Assembly (NCBI GenBank): GCA_040007095.1
Contig: JBDTVS010000073.1
Location: forward strand, 1 to 64,000
Origin: JBDTVS01 sp040007095
GTDB lineage: Bacteria; Acidobacteriota; Vicinamibacteria; Vicinamibacterales; CAVVIG01
Length of the DNA stretch: 64,000 nucleotides
Direction: 5' to 3'
Positions within the stretch are counted from its first letter, which is position 1. Each line of letters begins with the position of its first letter. The notes under the pieces are model-generated. The model was not told the DNA's origin. It made no database searches and saw only the letters and a program-made list of their open reading frames with translations. Positions 17,029-25,227 of the stretch are shown in pieces. A program made the position numbers and the translations under genes.

Positions 17029-18684
17029 TCAGATCTCCATGATGACGGGCAGCACGAACGGCCGTCGTCCCGATCGTTTGCGAATGAACCGCCGGAGCTC
17101 GATCCGCAGCTTCTCTTTGATCAACCCCTGATCGGTCCGTTCTTCCACGCTGGCGTTCTCGACGACTTGTGCGAGCAGGCGCGCGCCGTCGGCGAGCATC
17201 GCCTCGCTGTCCTCCATGACGAAGCCGCGCGTAATCATCTCGGGGACGCCCTCGAGCGCGCCGGTCTGCTTGTTGATCGCGACGACCGGCACGACCAGGC
17301 CGTCCTCGGACAGGTGCCGCCGGTCGCGAAGCACCTCGTCGCCGACTTCGCCCGTTCGCGTGCCGTCGATCAGGATGCGGCCCACCGTCGCCTTGCCCGC
17401 GATCCGGGCCGTATCGCGATCGAAGTGCAGCACGTCCCCGTTCTCCGCCAGCAGAATCTCCGGGCGGGGCTCACGTCCCGCGAACACGCGCTGCGCGACC
17501 CGCGCATGCTGAGCGAGTTGCCGGTATTCGCCGTGGACCGGCACGAAATATCGCGGCCGGACCAGCGACAGCATCAACTTGAGCTCCTCCTCGCTGCCGT
17601 GGCCCGAGACGTGGACGTGCTTGATGCCTTCGTGAATCACATCGGCGCCGCGGCGAGCGAGGTGATTGATGACTCGGCCGATCGCTTTTTCGTTGCCAGG
17701 GATCGAGCGCGCCGACAGCACCACCGTATCCTCCGGTCCGAGCTTCACGTACCGGTGGTCGTCGATGGCGATTCGCGAGAGCGCCGAGTTCGGCTCGCCC
17801 TGCGACCCGGTGCAGAGACACAGCACGTCCTGGGCCGGGTAGATGCCGATATCCGAGTCCCGAATCTGCACGCCTGCGGGGATACGCAGATATCCGAGCC
17901 GCTGCGCGATCTGGGAGTTCTGGATCATCCCGCGGCCGACGAAGGCGACCTTTCGATCGAACTGCGCCGCCAGATCGACGAGCAGCTGCATGCGATAGAT
18001 GCTCGATGAAAACGCGGCGACCACCAGCCGTCCATGCGCGGCCGTGAAGATTTCTTCGAAGGCGTCGACGACCTCGATCTCCGAGCCGGTGAAGCCACGC
18101 CGATCGATGTTGGTGCTGTCGGCAAACAGCGCGAGCACGCCGGCCGAGCCAAGCTGCGCAAAGCGCGGGATGTCGAAATGGTCGCCGTCAAGCGGCGTCT
18201 GATCGATCTTGAAGTCGCCGGTGTGAACGACCACGCCTGCGGGAGTGTGAATCGCCAGGCCCACGCAGTCGGGAATGCTGTGGGTGACCCGGATGAACTC
18301 GATCTCGAAGGGGCCGACCGTCACCCGCTCTGGCGGACGCAGCGGCGTAAGGCGGGCGCCAGGCACGTCAATCCCGTGTTCGACCAGCTTGGGCTCGACC
18401 AGCGCGAGCGTCAGCGGGGTTCCGTAGACGGGTCCGTCGATGTGCGGCAACACGTAAGGGACCGCGCCGATGTGATCCTCATGGCCGTGCGTCAGCACCA
18501 GCGCCGCGATGCGCGCCTTCTGCTGCAGGTAGGTCAGATCCGGAATGATCAAATCCACGCCGAGCAGTTCGGGATCCGGGAACATGACGCCAGCGTCCAC
18601 GACGATCGTGGTGTCGCCCCAGGTGAGAGCAAGCATGTTCATGCCGAACTCACCGAGGCCGCCGAGCGAGACTACTTCGAGCAT
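17029..18684 (-). CDS. rnj: Ribonuclease J
   Basis: Metallo-beta-lactamase/beta-CASP RNase with endo- and 5' exonuclease activity in mRNA turnover and rRNA processing. The zinc motif LTHGHEDHIG is at residues 64-73; GDFKID, FADSTN, SSSIYRMQ and the HVSGHGSEEELKLM and FVPVHGE motifs of the beta-CASP core are present, followed by the C-terminal domain. At 551 aa it has the normal length. The upstream AT-rich TTTTAAAT lies 7 bases before the ATG and could be a -10 element of a near-leaderless transcript. First gene of the rnj-ftsK-amidase operon. Confidence 0.95.
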   Translation of the reverse strand: MLEVVSLGGLGEFGMNMLALTWGDTTIVVDAGVMFPDPELLGVDLIIPDLTYLQQKARIAALVLTHGHEDHIGAVPYVLPHIDGPVYGTPLTLALVEPKLVEHGIDVPGARLTPLRPPERVTVGPFEIEFIRVTHSIPDCVGLAIHTPAGVVVHTGDFKIDQTPLDGDHFDIPRFAQLGSAGVLALFADSTNIDRRGFTGSEIEVVDAFEEIFTAAHGRLVVAAFSSSIYRMQLLVDLAAQFDRKVAFVGRGMIQNSQIAQRLGYLRIPAGVQIRDSDIGIYPAQDVLCLCTGSQGEPNSALSRIAIDDHRYVKLGPEDTVVLSARSIPGNEKAIGRVINHLARRGADVIHEGIKHVHVSGHGSEEELKLMLSLVRPRYFVPVHGEYRQLAQHARVAQRVFAGREPRPEILLAENGDVLHFDRDTARIAGKATVGRILIDGTRTGEVGDEVLRDRRHLSEDGLVVPVVAINKQTGALEGVPEMITRGFVMEDSEAMLADGARLLAQVVENASVEERTDQGLIKEKLRIELRRFIRKRSGRRPFVLPVIMEI

Positions 18685-18999
18685 CCTGCTATTTAAAATT
18701 CGACCCTCTCCGAATCAGTTCCAGGCGGAACGTCATCGACTCGGGGAGCCGCGATGCGGCTCGTCAGGCTGCTGGGCGAGCCTGATTGACGGAGGCGGGA
18801 TGGACGTAACCGGTGAATCGCGGTCCGGTCTGCTCACGCGACGCAGGCTGGACCAAGGTGCCGATTAAGGTCCCACCCACGTACAACTTAGAGCGAAACT
18901 ATAGCACAGACTTCTTCGCATCGGCGAAGATCTGGGGCTTGGGTGCAAGGAAGCTTGCAATCAACCGGTGCGCACGCCAAGGGAGGGCGCCTCTGGGCT
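18685..18999. other. 315-bp intergenic region with hairpins and a repeat fragment
   Basis: No gene is seen. Three features stand out. The inverted repeat TCAGGCT/AGCCTGA (about 18769-18793) has an 8-base loop. TCTTCGC-ATCG-GCGAAGA (about 18909-18926) is a clean 7-bp hairpin downstream of rsmA and may help end that transcript. The segment from GGACCAAGGTG to CACGTACAACTT (18850-18888) resembles sequence near 55.85 kb and, inverted, near 60.27 kb. On the minus strand a TGCTATAGT extended -10-like word occurs near 18895-18905, a possible promoter for rnj. Confidence 0.5.
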
Positions 19000-19830
19000 C
19001 TATTCAGGGGGCACTGGCGCCTGGGAGAAGGCGTCGGCAAGGGCGACGAACTCCGTAATCGACAGCGTTTCGGGCCGGCGGCCGCCATCCAGTCCTGACC
19101 GCAGAAGCACTTCCGCAGGCGGGCAGGCTCGACTGAGATGAAAGGCTCCGAGCGCATTGGCGAGGGTCTTTCGCCGCCGTGTAAAAATCGCCTGGACCAT
19201 CGCGGCAAACACTTCCGGACTGCCGACTGGGGGGGTCGGCGGATGAAACACCAGCCGGACGACGGCGGAATAGACTTTCGGCGCCGGCCGGAACGCACCG
19301 GGCGGCAAGACCATCAGCCGCTCGACGGCAGCCGCATGACCGATGAGGATGCTCAGGACGCCGTAGTCTCGCGTGCCCGGCCGTGCGGTCAGCCGGTCCG
19401 CGACGTCGCGCTGAAGCATGACTGTCGCGTCGACAAGAGGAACACCCGCCGCGAACAGCGCGAGGAGCCGAAACAGGATCGGGGCCCCGACGTTGTAGGG
19501 GAGGTTGCCGGCAACCCTGACCGCCGTGGAATCCGCGTTCGCGGCCGTCAGTTCGCGCGACAGGCGCTCGTCCGGCACCTTGAGAAAGTCGCCCTCGACG
19601 ATGGTCACGTTCGCGATCGCGGCTCGCTGGAGCTCCGCGACCAGATCGCGATCGATCTCGCAGGCGATCACCTGCTTTGCCCGCGACGCCAGCGGCCTGG
19701 TCAACGCGCCGCGGCCGGGGCCGATTTCCAGGAAGGTCTGGTTGCACTCAGGCCCGATCGCGCCGATGACTTTGGCAATCCAGGCGGGCTCGAGAAAGTG
19801 TTGACCGAATCGTTTCCTGGCGTGATTCAT
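19000..19830 (-). CDS. rsmA: 16S rRNA (adenine1518/1519-N6)-dimethyltransferase
   Basis: Dimethylates the two adjacent adenines in the 3' terminal helix of 16S rRNA. HARKRFGQHFL at the N-terminus, the SAM loop EIGPGRGALTRPL, ACEIDRD and the catalytic NLPYNVG motif are present, with the C-terminal helical domain containing FTRRRKTL. The ATG at 19830 overlaps the stop of the metallopeptidase gene (ATGA); an upstream in-frame start at 19863 would add 11 residues within that gene and is less likely. Length 276 aa. Confidence 0.95.
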   Translation of the reverse strand: MNHARKRFGQHFLEPAWIAKVIGAIGPECNQTFLEIGPGRGALTRPLASRAKQVIACEIDRDLVAELQRAAIANVTIVEGDFLKVPDERLSRELTAANADSTAVRVAGNLPYNVGAPILFRLLALFAAGVPLVDATVMLQRDVADRLTARPGTRDYGVLSILIGHAAAVERLMVLPPGAFRPAPKVYSAVVRLVFHPPTPPVGSPEVFAAMVQAIFTRRRKTLANALGAFHLSRACPPAEVLLRSGLDGGRRPETLSITEFVALADAFSQAPVPPE

Positions 19831-20231
19831 CCGTTGTCGGTCTCGGTCGCGTCCCCGCGCCAATACTGCGCCTCGATCGCTTCGATTTCCTCTTCGCTCA
19901 GCCCGAAATAGTGGCCAATCTCGTGAATCAGCGTCTCGCCGATGGCCACCAGCAGGTCGTCCTCATCGTCGGATTCTCGCTCGAGCGGGCGCTGGAAGAG
20001 CAGAATGCGGTCGGGGAGGGCGTTCCCGTAATCCCAGCGCCGCTCCGTCAGGGGGATGCCTTGGTACAGGCCGAGGAGGGTATCCGGAGGCTCGATCTCC
20101 ATTTCCCGTAACAAATCCGCTGCCGGTTCGTCCTCGACGACGATGGCGAGGTTCTTCATCGCGCGGCGGAATCGCTGCGGGATCGTCCGGAGTGCGTCCT
20201 GTACGAGGCCTTCGAACGCTTTCCGATTCAC
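19827..20231 (-). CDS. Zincin-like metallopeptidase (MMP-like, DUF1025 type)
   Basis: A 134-aa cytoplasmic protein with the HEIGHYFGLSEEEI zinc-binding helix near the C-terminus and the family's conserved N-terminal region (ALRTIPQRFRRAMKNLAIVVEDEP). It is usually found as a single-domain protein with no proven substrate. The start is taken as GTG 20231 because it overlaps the nth stop (GTGA); the frame extends further upstream but only as a shadow inside nth. It forms an nth-peptidase-rsmA chain with 4-base overlaps on both sides. Confidence 0.87.
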   Translation of the reverse strand: MNRKAFEGLVQDALRTIPQRFRRAMKNLAIVVEDEPAADLLREMEIEPPDTLLGLYQGIPLTERRWDYGNALPDRILLFQRPLERESDDEDDLLVAIGETLIHEIGHYFGLSEEEIEAIEAQYWRGDATETDNG

Positions 20232-20941
20232 TTGCGCCGAGCCTCGGAGGATTTCTTGCGGGGAGCGCGCGGCCGTGTTCGCGGACGCGGTGTTGCCCGC
20301 TGCGGGCGCGACACGACGGCGTCGAAGTACTCGCAATCGTCGCGCACGGCGCATTGCTCGCAGGCAGGCTTTGGCCTGCAGATGCGGCGCCCATGAAGAA
20401 TCAGGACATCGGACGTGAGGGTCCAGCGGTCGGGTGGGAGCGCCTTGCACAACTGCTGTTCGACGATTTCGGGGGAGTCCGACTCGGCGATCCCGATGCG
20501 GTTGGCGACGCGAAGCACGTGACGATCGACCGGGAGACCGGGCACCTGCAATGCGTGCCCGAGTACGACATTCGCCGTTTTCCGACCGACACCCGGCAGC
20601 TTGACGAGCGCGTCCATGCTCGCCGGCACGTCCCCGGCGTGGTCGGCCACCAGTGCGCGCGCCATGCCGATGAGCGCCTTCGATTTTGCGCGAAAGAACC
20701 CGGTTGAATGAATTTGCGGCTCGAGCTCGGCTTCGGTGGCCCGGGCGAGTAGACGCGCGTTGGGGTAGCGCTTGAACACGGCCGGCGTGACCAGGTTGAC
20801 GCGCTGGTCGGTGGATTGCGCGGACAACATGGTCGCCACGAGTAACTGGAACGCGTTGGCGTAGTGCAGTTCGGTGTCCGCGCCGGGATGTTGGGCGTCG
20901 AGCTTGTCGAGGATGTTGCGTACGTGTGTGGCGCTCTTCAT
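20228..20941 (-). CDS. nth: Endonuclease III
   Basis: Base-excision repair glycosylase/AP lyase for oxidised pyrimidines. The helix-hairpin-helix LPGVGRKTANVVLG contains the catalytic Lys, VDRHVLRVANR contains the catalytic Asp, and the [4Fe-4S] loop is complete as C-x6-C-x2-C-x5-C (CRPKPACEQCAVRDDC). A basic Arg/Pro-rich tail of about 25 residues follows. The ATG at 20941 gives a normal N-terminus; another start at 21001 would add 20 residues. First gene of the operon with the metallopeptidase and rsmA. Confidence 0.95.
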   Translation of the reverse strand: MKSATHVRNILDKLDAQHPGADTELHYANAFQLLVATMLSAQSTDQRVNLVTPAVFKRYPNARLLARATEAELEPQIHSTGFFRAKSKALIGMARALVADHAGDVPASMDALVKLPGVGRKTANVVLGHALQVPGLPVDRHVLRVANRIGIAESDSPEIVEQQLCKALPPDRWTLTSDVLILHGRRICRPKPACEQCAVRDDCEYFDAVVSRPQRATPRPRTRPRAPRKKSSEARRK

Positions 20942-21098
20942 CGCGGTCGCCTGACAGACAGCTGAAAATGCAGCCTGAACCGAACGCTCGAAAGTCAGCA
21001 TCGAGACGACCGTCAGAGCTCAGGGCGCCAGTAAGGGCCTAAGACTCTCCGGGAATTCGTCCTTCTAGAAGCGCCAAGCACCAGGGTTGGGTGCCGCT

Positions 21099-21422
21099 CT
21101 AGTGAACGGGTCCCGCGCCCTTGTTCCAGCCCACGTTGCTGTAGGACTCGGAATAGACCCGCCAATGCTCCTGCAAGGCAGAAATCAGATTCGGGACAAA
21201 CTGCACGGGCACGACGATTTTGGCGCGGACCGGCGCGCGCACGACGTGCTCGCTTTCTGCGTCTTTGATCTCTTTGTCCGAGAGCGGCATCACTTCACAG
21301 AACGTGAGCGTGAAATCGAATGGCGTATGGGCAATGGAACAGAAGTTGGCATAAGTCCGCGGCGCACCGGGATCATCGCCTGGCACAATCGTGAAGTTGA
21401 TTTGTTTGGGCTGGTCAGACAT
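21099..21422 (-). CDS. DUF3467 family protein
   Basis: About 107 aa from ATG 21422 (a GTG two codons upstream is an alternative). It shows the DUF3467 pattern: RTYANFCSIAHTPFDFTLTFCEV, then a variable charged segment, then VRAKIVVPVQFVPNLISALQEH. The family is small, soluble and of unknown function, common in Acidobacteria, Bacteroidetes and related groups. It is flanked by nth and lexA on the same strand with gaps of over 150 bp, so it is probably its own unit. Confidence 0.82.
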   Translation of the reverse strand: MSDQPKQINFTIVPGDDPGAPRTYANFCSIAHTPFDFTLTFCEVMPLSDKEIKDAESEHVVRAPVRAKIVVPVQFVPNLISALQEHWRVYSESYSNVGWNKGAGPVH

Positions 21423-21543
21423 GGCCACAGTCTACCAGCCCTCGGGGAAGTGCTGCGTCGGGGCTATCAGCTCGGGTTGGAGAGTCACCACCAAGCCCGG
21501 CCCGCACACCGAGTCAAGAGGGCAATTTCCTCGGCGCTCTCTT

Positions 21544-21594
21544 GTTTCTTCAGTACTTCTGTTTCTTCAGTACTTCTGTTTCTTCAGTACTTCC
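21544..21594. repeat. 17-bp tandem triplication over the lexA 3' end
   Basis: Three copies of GTTTCTTCAGTACTTCT at 21544-21560, 21561-21577 and 21578-21594 (the last differs in its final base). On the lexA strand each unit contains the last codons and the TGA stop of lexA (AAG TAC TGA), so the true stop at 21584-21586 is followed by two more copies of the same end. Confidence 0.9.
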
Positions 21595-22192
21595 GCATCA
21601 CCCCCACGACGACGCCCTGCACCTGTACTTGATCCGGATCCACGAAAATCGGCTGCATGGCGGCGTTCGCCGGCTGCAAGCGAATTCTGCCGCCCGGGTC
21701 GCGGTAGAACTTTTTCAGCGTGACGTCCGACCCTCGCACGAGCGCGATCACCATCTCGCCATTGTCTGCCGTCTTGCGATCTTCGACGACGACGAAATCG
21801 CCGTCTCGAATCTGCTCGTCGATCATTGAATCGCCGCGGACCCGCAGCACGTAGGTGTCGCGCTTACCCACGAGATCTTCCGGGACGGCAATCGTCTCGT
21901 TGGAGGCCACGGCCTCGATCGGCGACCCGGCCGCGACGTAGCCCAAAAGGGGCAATTCCACGGCTCGACCGCCCGAGCGCGTCGGCACCATCTCGACCGA
22001 TCGGCTGCGGTTCCAGGCGCGCTTGATGAACCCCTTTTCCTGAAGGTTCGTCAGGTGTTTGTGGACGGTGGCCAGCGAAGAGAGACCGAAACGCCGGCCA
22101 ATCTCTTCGAGGCTCGGGGCATATCCATGTTGCTGGATGAATTCGTTCAGGTAATCGAGGATTTCACGTTGACGCTTGGTCAGAGGAAGCAT
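21584..22192 (-). CDS. lexA: SOS repressor LexA
   Basis: Represses DNA-damage genes and self-cleaves when RecA filaments form. It has an N-terminal winged helix (LTKRQREILDYLNEFIQQHG, with recognition helix around LSSLATVHKHLTNL), the Ala88-Gly89 cleavage site (GYVAAGSPIEA), and the catalytic dyad Ser122 (RGDSMIDEQ) and Lys160 (DVTLKKFY). Length 202 aa is normal. The upstream region has a good promoter and a palindrome between the -10 and the ATG, consistent with autoregulation. Its 3' end is tandemly triplicated. Confidence 0.96.
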   Translation of the reverse strand: MLPLTKRQREILDYLNEFIQQHGYAPSLEEIGRRFGLSSLATVHKHLTNLQEKGFIKRAWNRSRSVEMVPTRSGGRAVELPLLGYVAAGSPIEAVASNETIAVPEDLVGKRDTYVLRVRGDSMIDEQIRDGDFVVVEDRKTADNGEMVIALVRGSDVTLKKFYRDPGGRIRLQPANAAMQPIFVDPDQVQVQGVVVGVMRKY

Positions 22193-22202
22193 GCTGGCCT
22201 CA

Positions 22203-22250
22203 TCTCGTGGAAGACGAGAGCACTATACGCAAAAGAAAGGCGAAGGTCAA
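22203..22250 (-). promoter_or_regulatory. lexA promoter with palindromic candidate operator
   Basis: Read on the minus strand: -35 TTGACC (22250-22245), 17-bp spacer, -10 TATAGT (22227-22222). Just downstream of the -10 is the inverted repeat TCTCGT-CTTCC-ACGAGA (22219-22203), with perfect 6-bp arms. Its position at the transcription start fits a repressor site; binding by LexA itself is inferred. Confidence 0.65.
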
Positions 22251-22295
22251 CAGCCGACTTGGAGGCACCGGGCTTAAGCCGTAGGATCGATCCGC

Positions 22296-23249
22296 GTGAG
22301 GCATCCGTTCTCGATCCCACTTCCCGGATCCAAGCCTTTCGATCTGGTGGGCTTTGGGCTCAATAGCGTCGACCTGCTGACGGTCGTCGGGGAATTCCCC
22401 ATCAGCAACAGCAAACAGCGGCTGCAGCGCTTCGCGAAAATGCCTGGCGGGCAAATTGCGACGGCCATGGCCACCGCAGCGCGCCTGGGCTGGCGCACGC
22501 GGTATGTCGGCAGTTTCGGCGACGACGAGTTCGGGACGCTTTCCCGCGAGAGTCTGTCAGGCGAATGTGTGGACGTGAGCGCCGCGCGGACGGTCGTCGG
22601 AGCGACCAACCAGTTCGCCGTGGTGCTGGTCGATGCACGAACGGGCGAGCGCACCGTGCTCTGGGATCGGCATCCCGACCTGACGATGAGGCCCGAGGAC
22701 GTGCCGCGAGACGCGGTGATCTCGGGCAGGATGCTGATCGTCGACTGCCACGAAACCGCCGCGGCGACCCAGGCCGCGAAATATGCCCGGGAAGCCGGTG
22801 TGCCGACCATCATCGATGTGGAGCGGGTCCGTCCCGGCATCGGCGCGTTGCTGCAACAGATCGACGTGATCATCGCCGCCCAGGATTTTCCGACCGCTCT
22901 GACGGGCTACGACGATCCCGGTCGGGCGATTGAGGCGCTCGGGAGCGAATTCGGTGCGGCGATGGTCGTCGTCACGATGGGTGAGGACGGCAGCCTGGCC
23001 TGGTGCGGGGGCCGCCTCATTCGGACGCCGGCTTTCAAGGTCGACTGCGTCGACAGTACCGGCGCCGGCGACGTCTTTCGCGGCGCGTTCGCGGCGGCAT
23101 GTCTGCGGGACCCTCAGGGCGAAATCGAGGACGCACTCGCGTACGCCAACGCCGCGGCGGCCTTGAATTGCCGGGCCCTTGGCGCGCGGGCCGGCATCCC
23201 TCGACCCGACGAAGTCGACCAGTTGCTGCGCGGCCGGCAGGATCTTTGA
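22296..23249 (+). CDS. PfkB-family carbohydrate kinase
   Basis: ATP-dependent kinase of the ribokinase fold. GFGLNSVDLLTVV and the GGQIATAMATAARLGW motif form the N-terminal substrate region, and the C-terminal DSTGAGDVFRGAFAAA contains the catalytic Asp and anion hole. At 317 aa it is typical. The exact sugar cannot be told; the N-terminal pattern resembles the broad ribokinase/adenosine-kinase group. The start is GTG 22296, divergent from lexA across about 100 bp. No pathway partner is adjacent. Confidence 0.88.
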   Translation: MRHPFSIPLPGSKPFDLVGFGLNSVDLLTVVGEFPISNSKQRLQRFAKMPGGQIATAMATAARLGWRTRYVGSFGDDEFGTLSRESLSGECVDVSAARTVVGATNQFAVVLVDARTGERTVLWDRHPDLTMRPEDVPRDAVISGRMLIVDCHETAAATQAAKYAREAGVPTIIDVERVRPGIGALLQQIDVIIAAQDFPTALTGYDDPGRAIEALGSEFGAAMVVVTMGEDGSLAWCGGRLIRTPAFKVDCVDSTGAGDVFRGAFAAACLRDPQGEIEDALAYANAAAALNCRALGARAGIPRPDEVDQLLRGRQDL

Positions 23250-23386
23250 CTTTCTTCCGGCGCCGCGGTCTAAGAAGAGCAGGACGCGCTCGCGAAGCAG
23301 ATACCCGGAATCCAGACTGCGGAGAGATCGCGGGGAAGGGTGCCGCGCCTGACTGAGGAAAACGCTCAACACGGAGATGCGCCTCG

Positions 23387-24040
23387 ATGACCTCTGCTGC
23401 GGTGTGGACCCTGTCGCGATCACGCCCGGAAAAACGGGGTGGAGCCATCGTTCGCCGCGAGGTTGACGCCGCCGCCGCCGACCGCCTCGACGGGCTCGAC
23501 GGGCTCGACGACGCGGCGCTGGTCGAGCTGTCGTTGGCCGATCGCGCTGGAGCATTCGATCTCATCGTCGAGCGGCACCGTCAGCGCGTCTATCAGCTCT
23601 GCTACCGGTTCGTCGGCAATCATGAGGACGCGAGCGATCTGGCGCAGGACGTGTTCGTGCGCGCCTTCCGTGGGCTGCGGGGCTTTCGCGGCCACTCGAC
23701 GATCGGGACGTGGCTCTATCGGATTGGCGTCAATGTCTGTCTCAACCGCGTGAGCGCAAAGACGCTCGTCACGGAGGATCTCGACGCGCGGCAGCACGTC
23801 GATGCACGCACCGAGTCTCCGGCTGACCGGGTCCTGAAACACGAACGAGCGATTCGCGTGAGGGCGGCCATCGCCCAGTTGCCGCGCAAGCAGCGCGCGA
23901 CGCTCGTCTTACGGATCTATCACGAGCTGTCCCACCAGGAGATCGCCGAAGTGCTGGGAAGCTCGGTCGGTGCGGTGAAGGCGAATTTCTTCCACGCGCT
24001 GGGGAACCTCAAGAAGCAGCTCGGCGGTCAAGGGCTCTGA
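23387..24040 (+). CDS. ECF-type RNA polymerase sigma factor
   Basis: A 217-aa group IV sigma factor. Region 2 runs through AGAFDLIVERHRQRVYQLCY, NHEDASDLAQDVFVRAFRGL and the -10-recognising STIGTWLYRIGVNVCLNR; region 4 is AIAQLPRKQRATLVLRIYHE with the HTH SHQEIAEVLGSSVGAVK. The first ~45 residues are polar and start choice there is uncertain. Its TGA overlaps the ATG of the next gene by one base (TGATG), the usual arrangement for a sigma/anti-sigma pair. Confidence 0.92.
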   Translation: MTSAAVWTLSRSRPEKRGGAIVRREVDAAAADRLDGLDGLDDAALVELSLADRAGAFDLIVERHRQRVYQLCYRFVGNHEDASDLAQDVFVRAFRGLRGFRGHSTIGTWLYRIGVNVCLNRVSAKTLVTEDLDARQHVDARTESPADRVLKHERAIRVRAAIAQLPRKQRATLVLRIYHELSHQEIAEVLGSSVGAVKANFFHALGNLKKQLGGQGL

Positions 24041-24666
24041 TGCGGCATCTCACGACCGAGCAGCTCGTCGATCTGGCCGAGGGCATCGAGACGGAGTCGT
24101 CGACCGAGCACGTGCGCTCCTGCGGCGACTGTCGGCGCCGGATCACGGACTTGCGCGGGACGATTTCAGCGGTTGGCGAAGTCGAGGCACCGGAACCGTC
24201 GCCGTTGTTCTGGGAACACTTTTCCGCGCGCGTCAGCGACGCCGTTGAAAGCGATCGTGGCTCCAGTGGAGCGGCGCCGCGCCGCCGTTTCTATTTGGCC
24301 GGCGCTCGACTGGCAGAGTGGCTAGGAAGGCCGGTCGCCGCGGTCAGCGTGTCGTTGATCGTGGTCGCCGTAACGGCGTTGCTTTTACGATCAGGCCGGC
24401 CCGTTCCGGCGCCCTCGGCGTCCGAGCCGGTATCAGTGACGGTTGAGGCGCCGCCGGGCGAGACGGCGGCGTCTGTTGACGATCCTTCGCTGTCGCTTGT
24501 GGCCGATCTGGCGGCGGACCTCGATTGGGACTCGGTCCGCGAGGCAGGTCTGACCACCCACATCGGCGTGGACGACGATGCGCTTGCGCTGTTGACGGCG
24601 GGCGAACGCAATGAGCTGCGTCGGTTGCTGCAGGGAGAATTGTCATCGTCACGCCGCGGCGCGTGA
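24040..24666 (+). CDS. Anti-sigma factor with zinc-finger-like N-terminus
   Basis: A 208-aa single-pass membrane protein. The N-terminal cytoplasmic part has the ZAS-type H-x3-C-x2-C motif (HVRSCGDCRRR), followed after a linker by one membrane helix (VAAVSVSLIVVAVTALLL, about residues 107-124) and an acidic, presumably periplasmic domain. It would hold the upstream ECF sigma at the membrane until a periplasmic signal arrives. The coupled start and the motif make the role likely; the signal is unknown. Confidence 0.85.
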   Translation: MRHLTTEQLVDLAEGIETESSTEHVRSCGDCRRRITDLRGTISAVGEVEAPEPSPLFWEHFSARVSDAVESDRGSSGAAPRRRFYLAGARLAEWLGRPVAAVSVSLIVVAVTALLLRSGRPVPAPSASEPVSVTVEAPPGETAASVDDPSLSLVADLAADLDWDSVREAGLTTHIGVDDDALALLTAGERNELRRLLQGELSSSRRGA

Positions 24667-24667
24667 A

Positions 24668-25222
24668 ATGTCGATCGAGACGACGATTATGAGGAAGCTG
24701 GCTTTGGCGGTGGTCGGCGCGCTGGCTTTGAGCGGGTGGGTGCCTGGAGCGCTCCTCGAGGGACGCCAGTTCGGTGTGGTGGGCGAGGCGCCGGCCGTAA
24801 CTCCCGCCGAAATCCAGCGGATGTTCGACGCGTACGCGCTGGTGCAGGCGCAGGACCAGCTGAAGCTGGGCGACGAGCAGTATTCCCGCTTTCTGTCGCG
24901 ATTCAAGATCCTGCAGGAGATTCGTCGTCGCGCCCAGGCCGAACGCGTACGAACCGTTCAGGAACTCCGGCGTCTGGCGCTCGATGCCAAGTCGGATGAA
25001 TCGCTGCTGAAGGATCGGATCAAGGCCCTGCAGGAGCTCGATATTCGGACGGCTGCCGATATCCGGAGGGCTCAGGACGCCGTCGACCAGGTGCTCGATG
25101 TCAGGCAGCAAGCGCAGTTTCGTGGGTTCGAGGAGCTCATGGAGCGGCGAAAGATTGAGCTCGTGACGAGGGCCCGGCAGAACAACCGACCGAATGGCCG
25201 GGGATCCAGAGCGCAGCCCTAG
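24668..25222 (+). CDS. Secreted helical protein, CpxP/Spy-like
   Basis: One base after the anti-sigma stop. From ATG 24668 (or the internal ATG 24689, MRKLALAVVGALALSG) it begins with a signal peptide and continues as a mostly helical, charged protein of about 160 residues with LGDEQYSRFLSRFKILQEIR, RAQAERVRTVQELRRLAL and similar heptad-like helices. The layout recalls periplasmic Spy/CpxP-type sensors or chaperones that work with sigma/anti-sigma pairs in this phylum. No LTxxQ motif is obvious, so the family call is tentative. Confidence 0.65.
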   Translation: MSIETTIMRKLALAVVGALALSGWVPGALLEGRQFGVVGEAPAVTPAEIQRMFDAYALVQAQDQLKLGDEQYSRFLSRFKILQEIRRRAQAERVRTVQELRRLALDAKSDESLLKDRIKALQELDIRTAADIRRAQDAVDQVLDVRQQAQFRGFEELMERRKIELVTRARQNNRPNGRGSRAQP

Positions 25223-25227
25223 CCTCT

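Noticed and set aside
14998..18009. A 1003-codon open frame on the plus strand opposite ftsK and rnj
   Set aside because: Composition (His/Arg/Gln/Asp-rich, no hydrophobic core) is that of an antisense shadow in GC-rich DNA; the minus-strand genes carry all family motifs.
18685..18999. Possible tRNA or small RNA gene suggested by hairpins
   Set aside because: No cloverleaf, no T-loop GTTCGA box and no matching promoter; the hairpins are separate and short.
21544..21594. 17-bp tandem repeat considered as a CRISPR remnant or plasmid iteron
   Set aside because: Copies are directly adjacent without spacers and include the lexA stop codon; only three copies, no replication gene nearby.
21087..21632. 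A 181-codon plus-strand frame opposite DUF3467
   Set aside because: Antisense to a recognisable family member; runs into the lexA tandem repeat.
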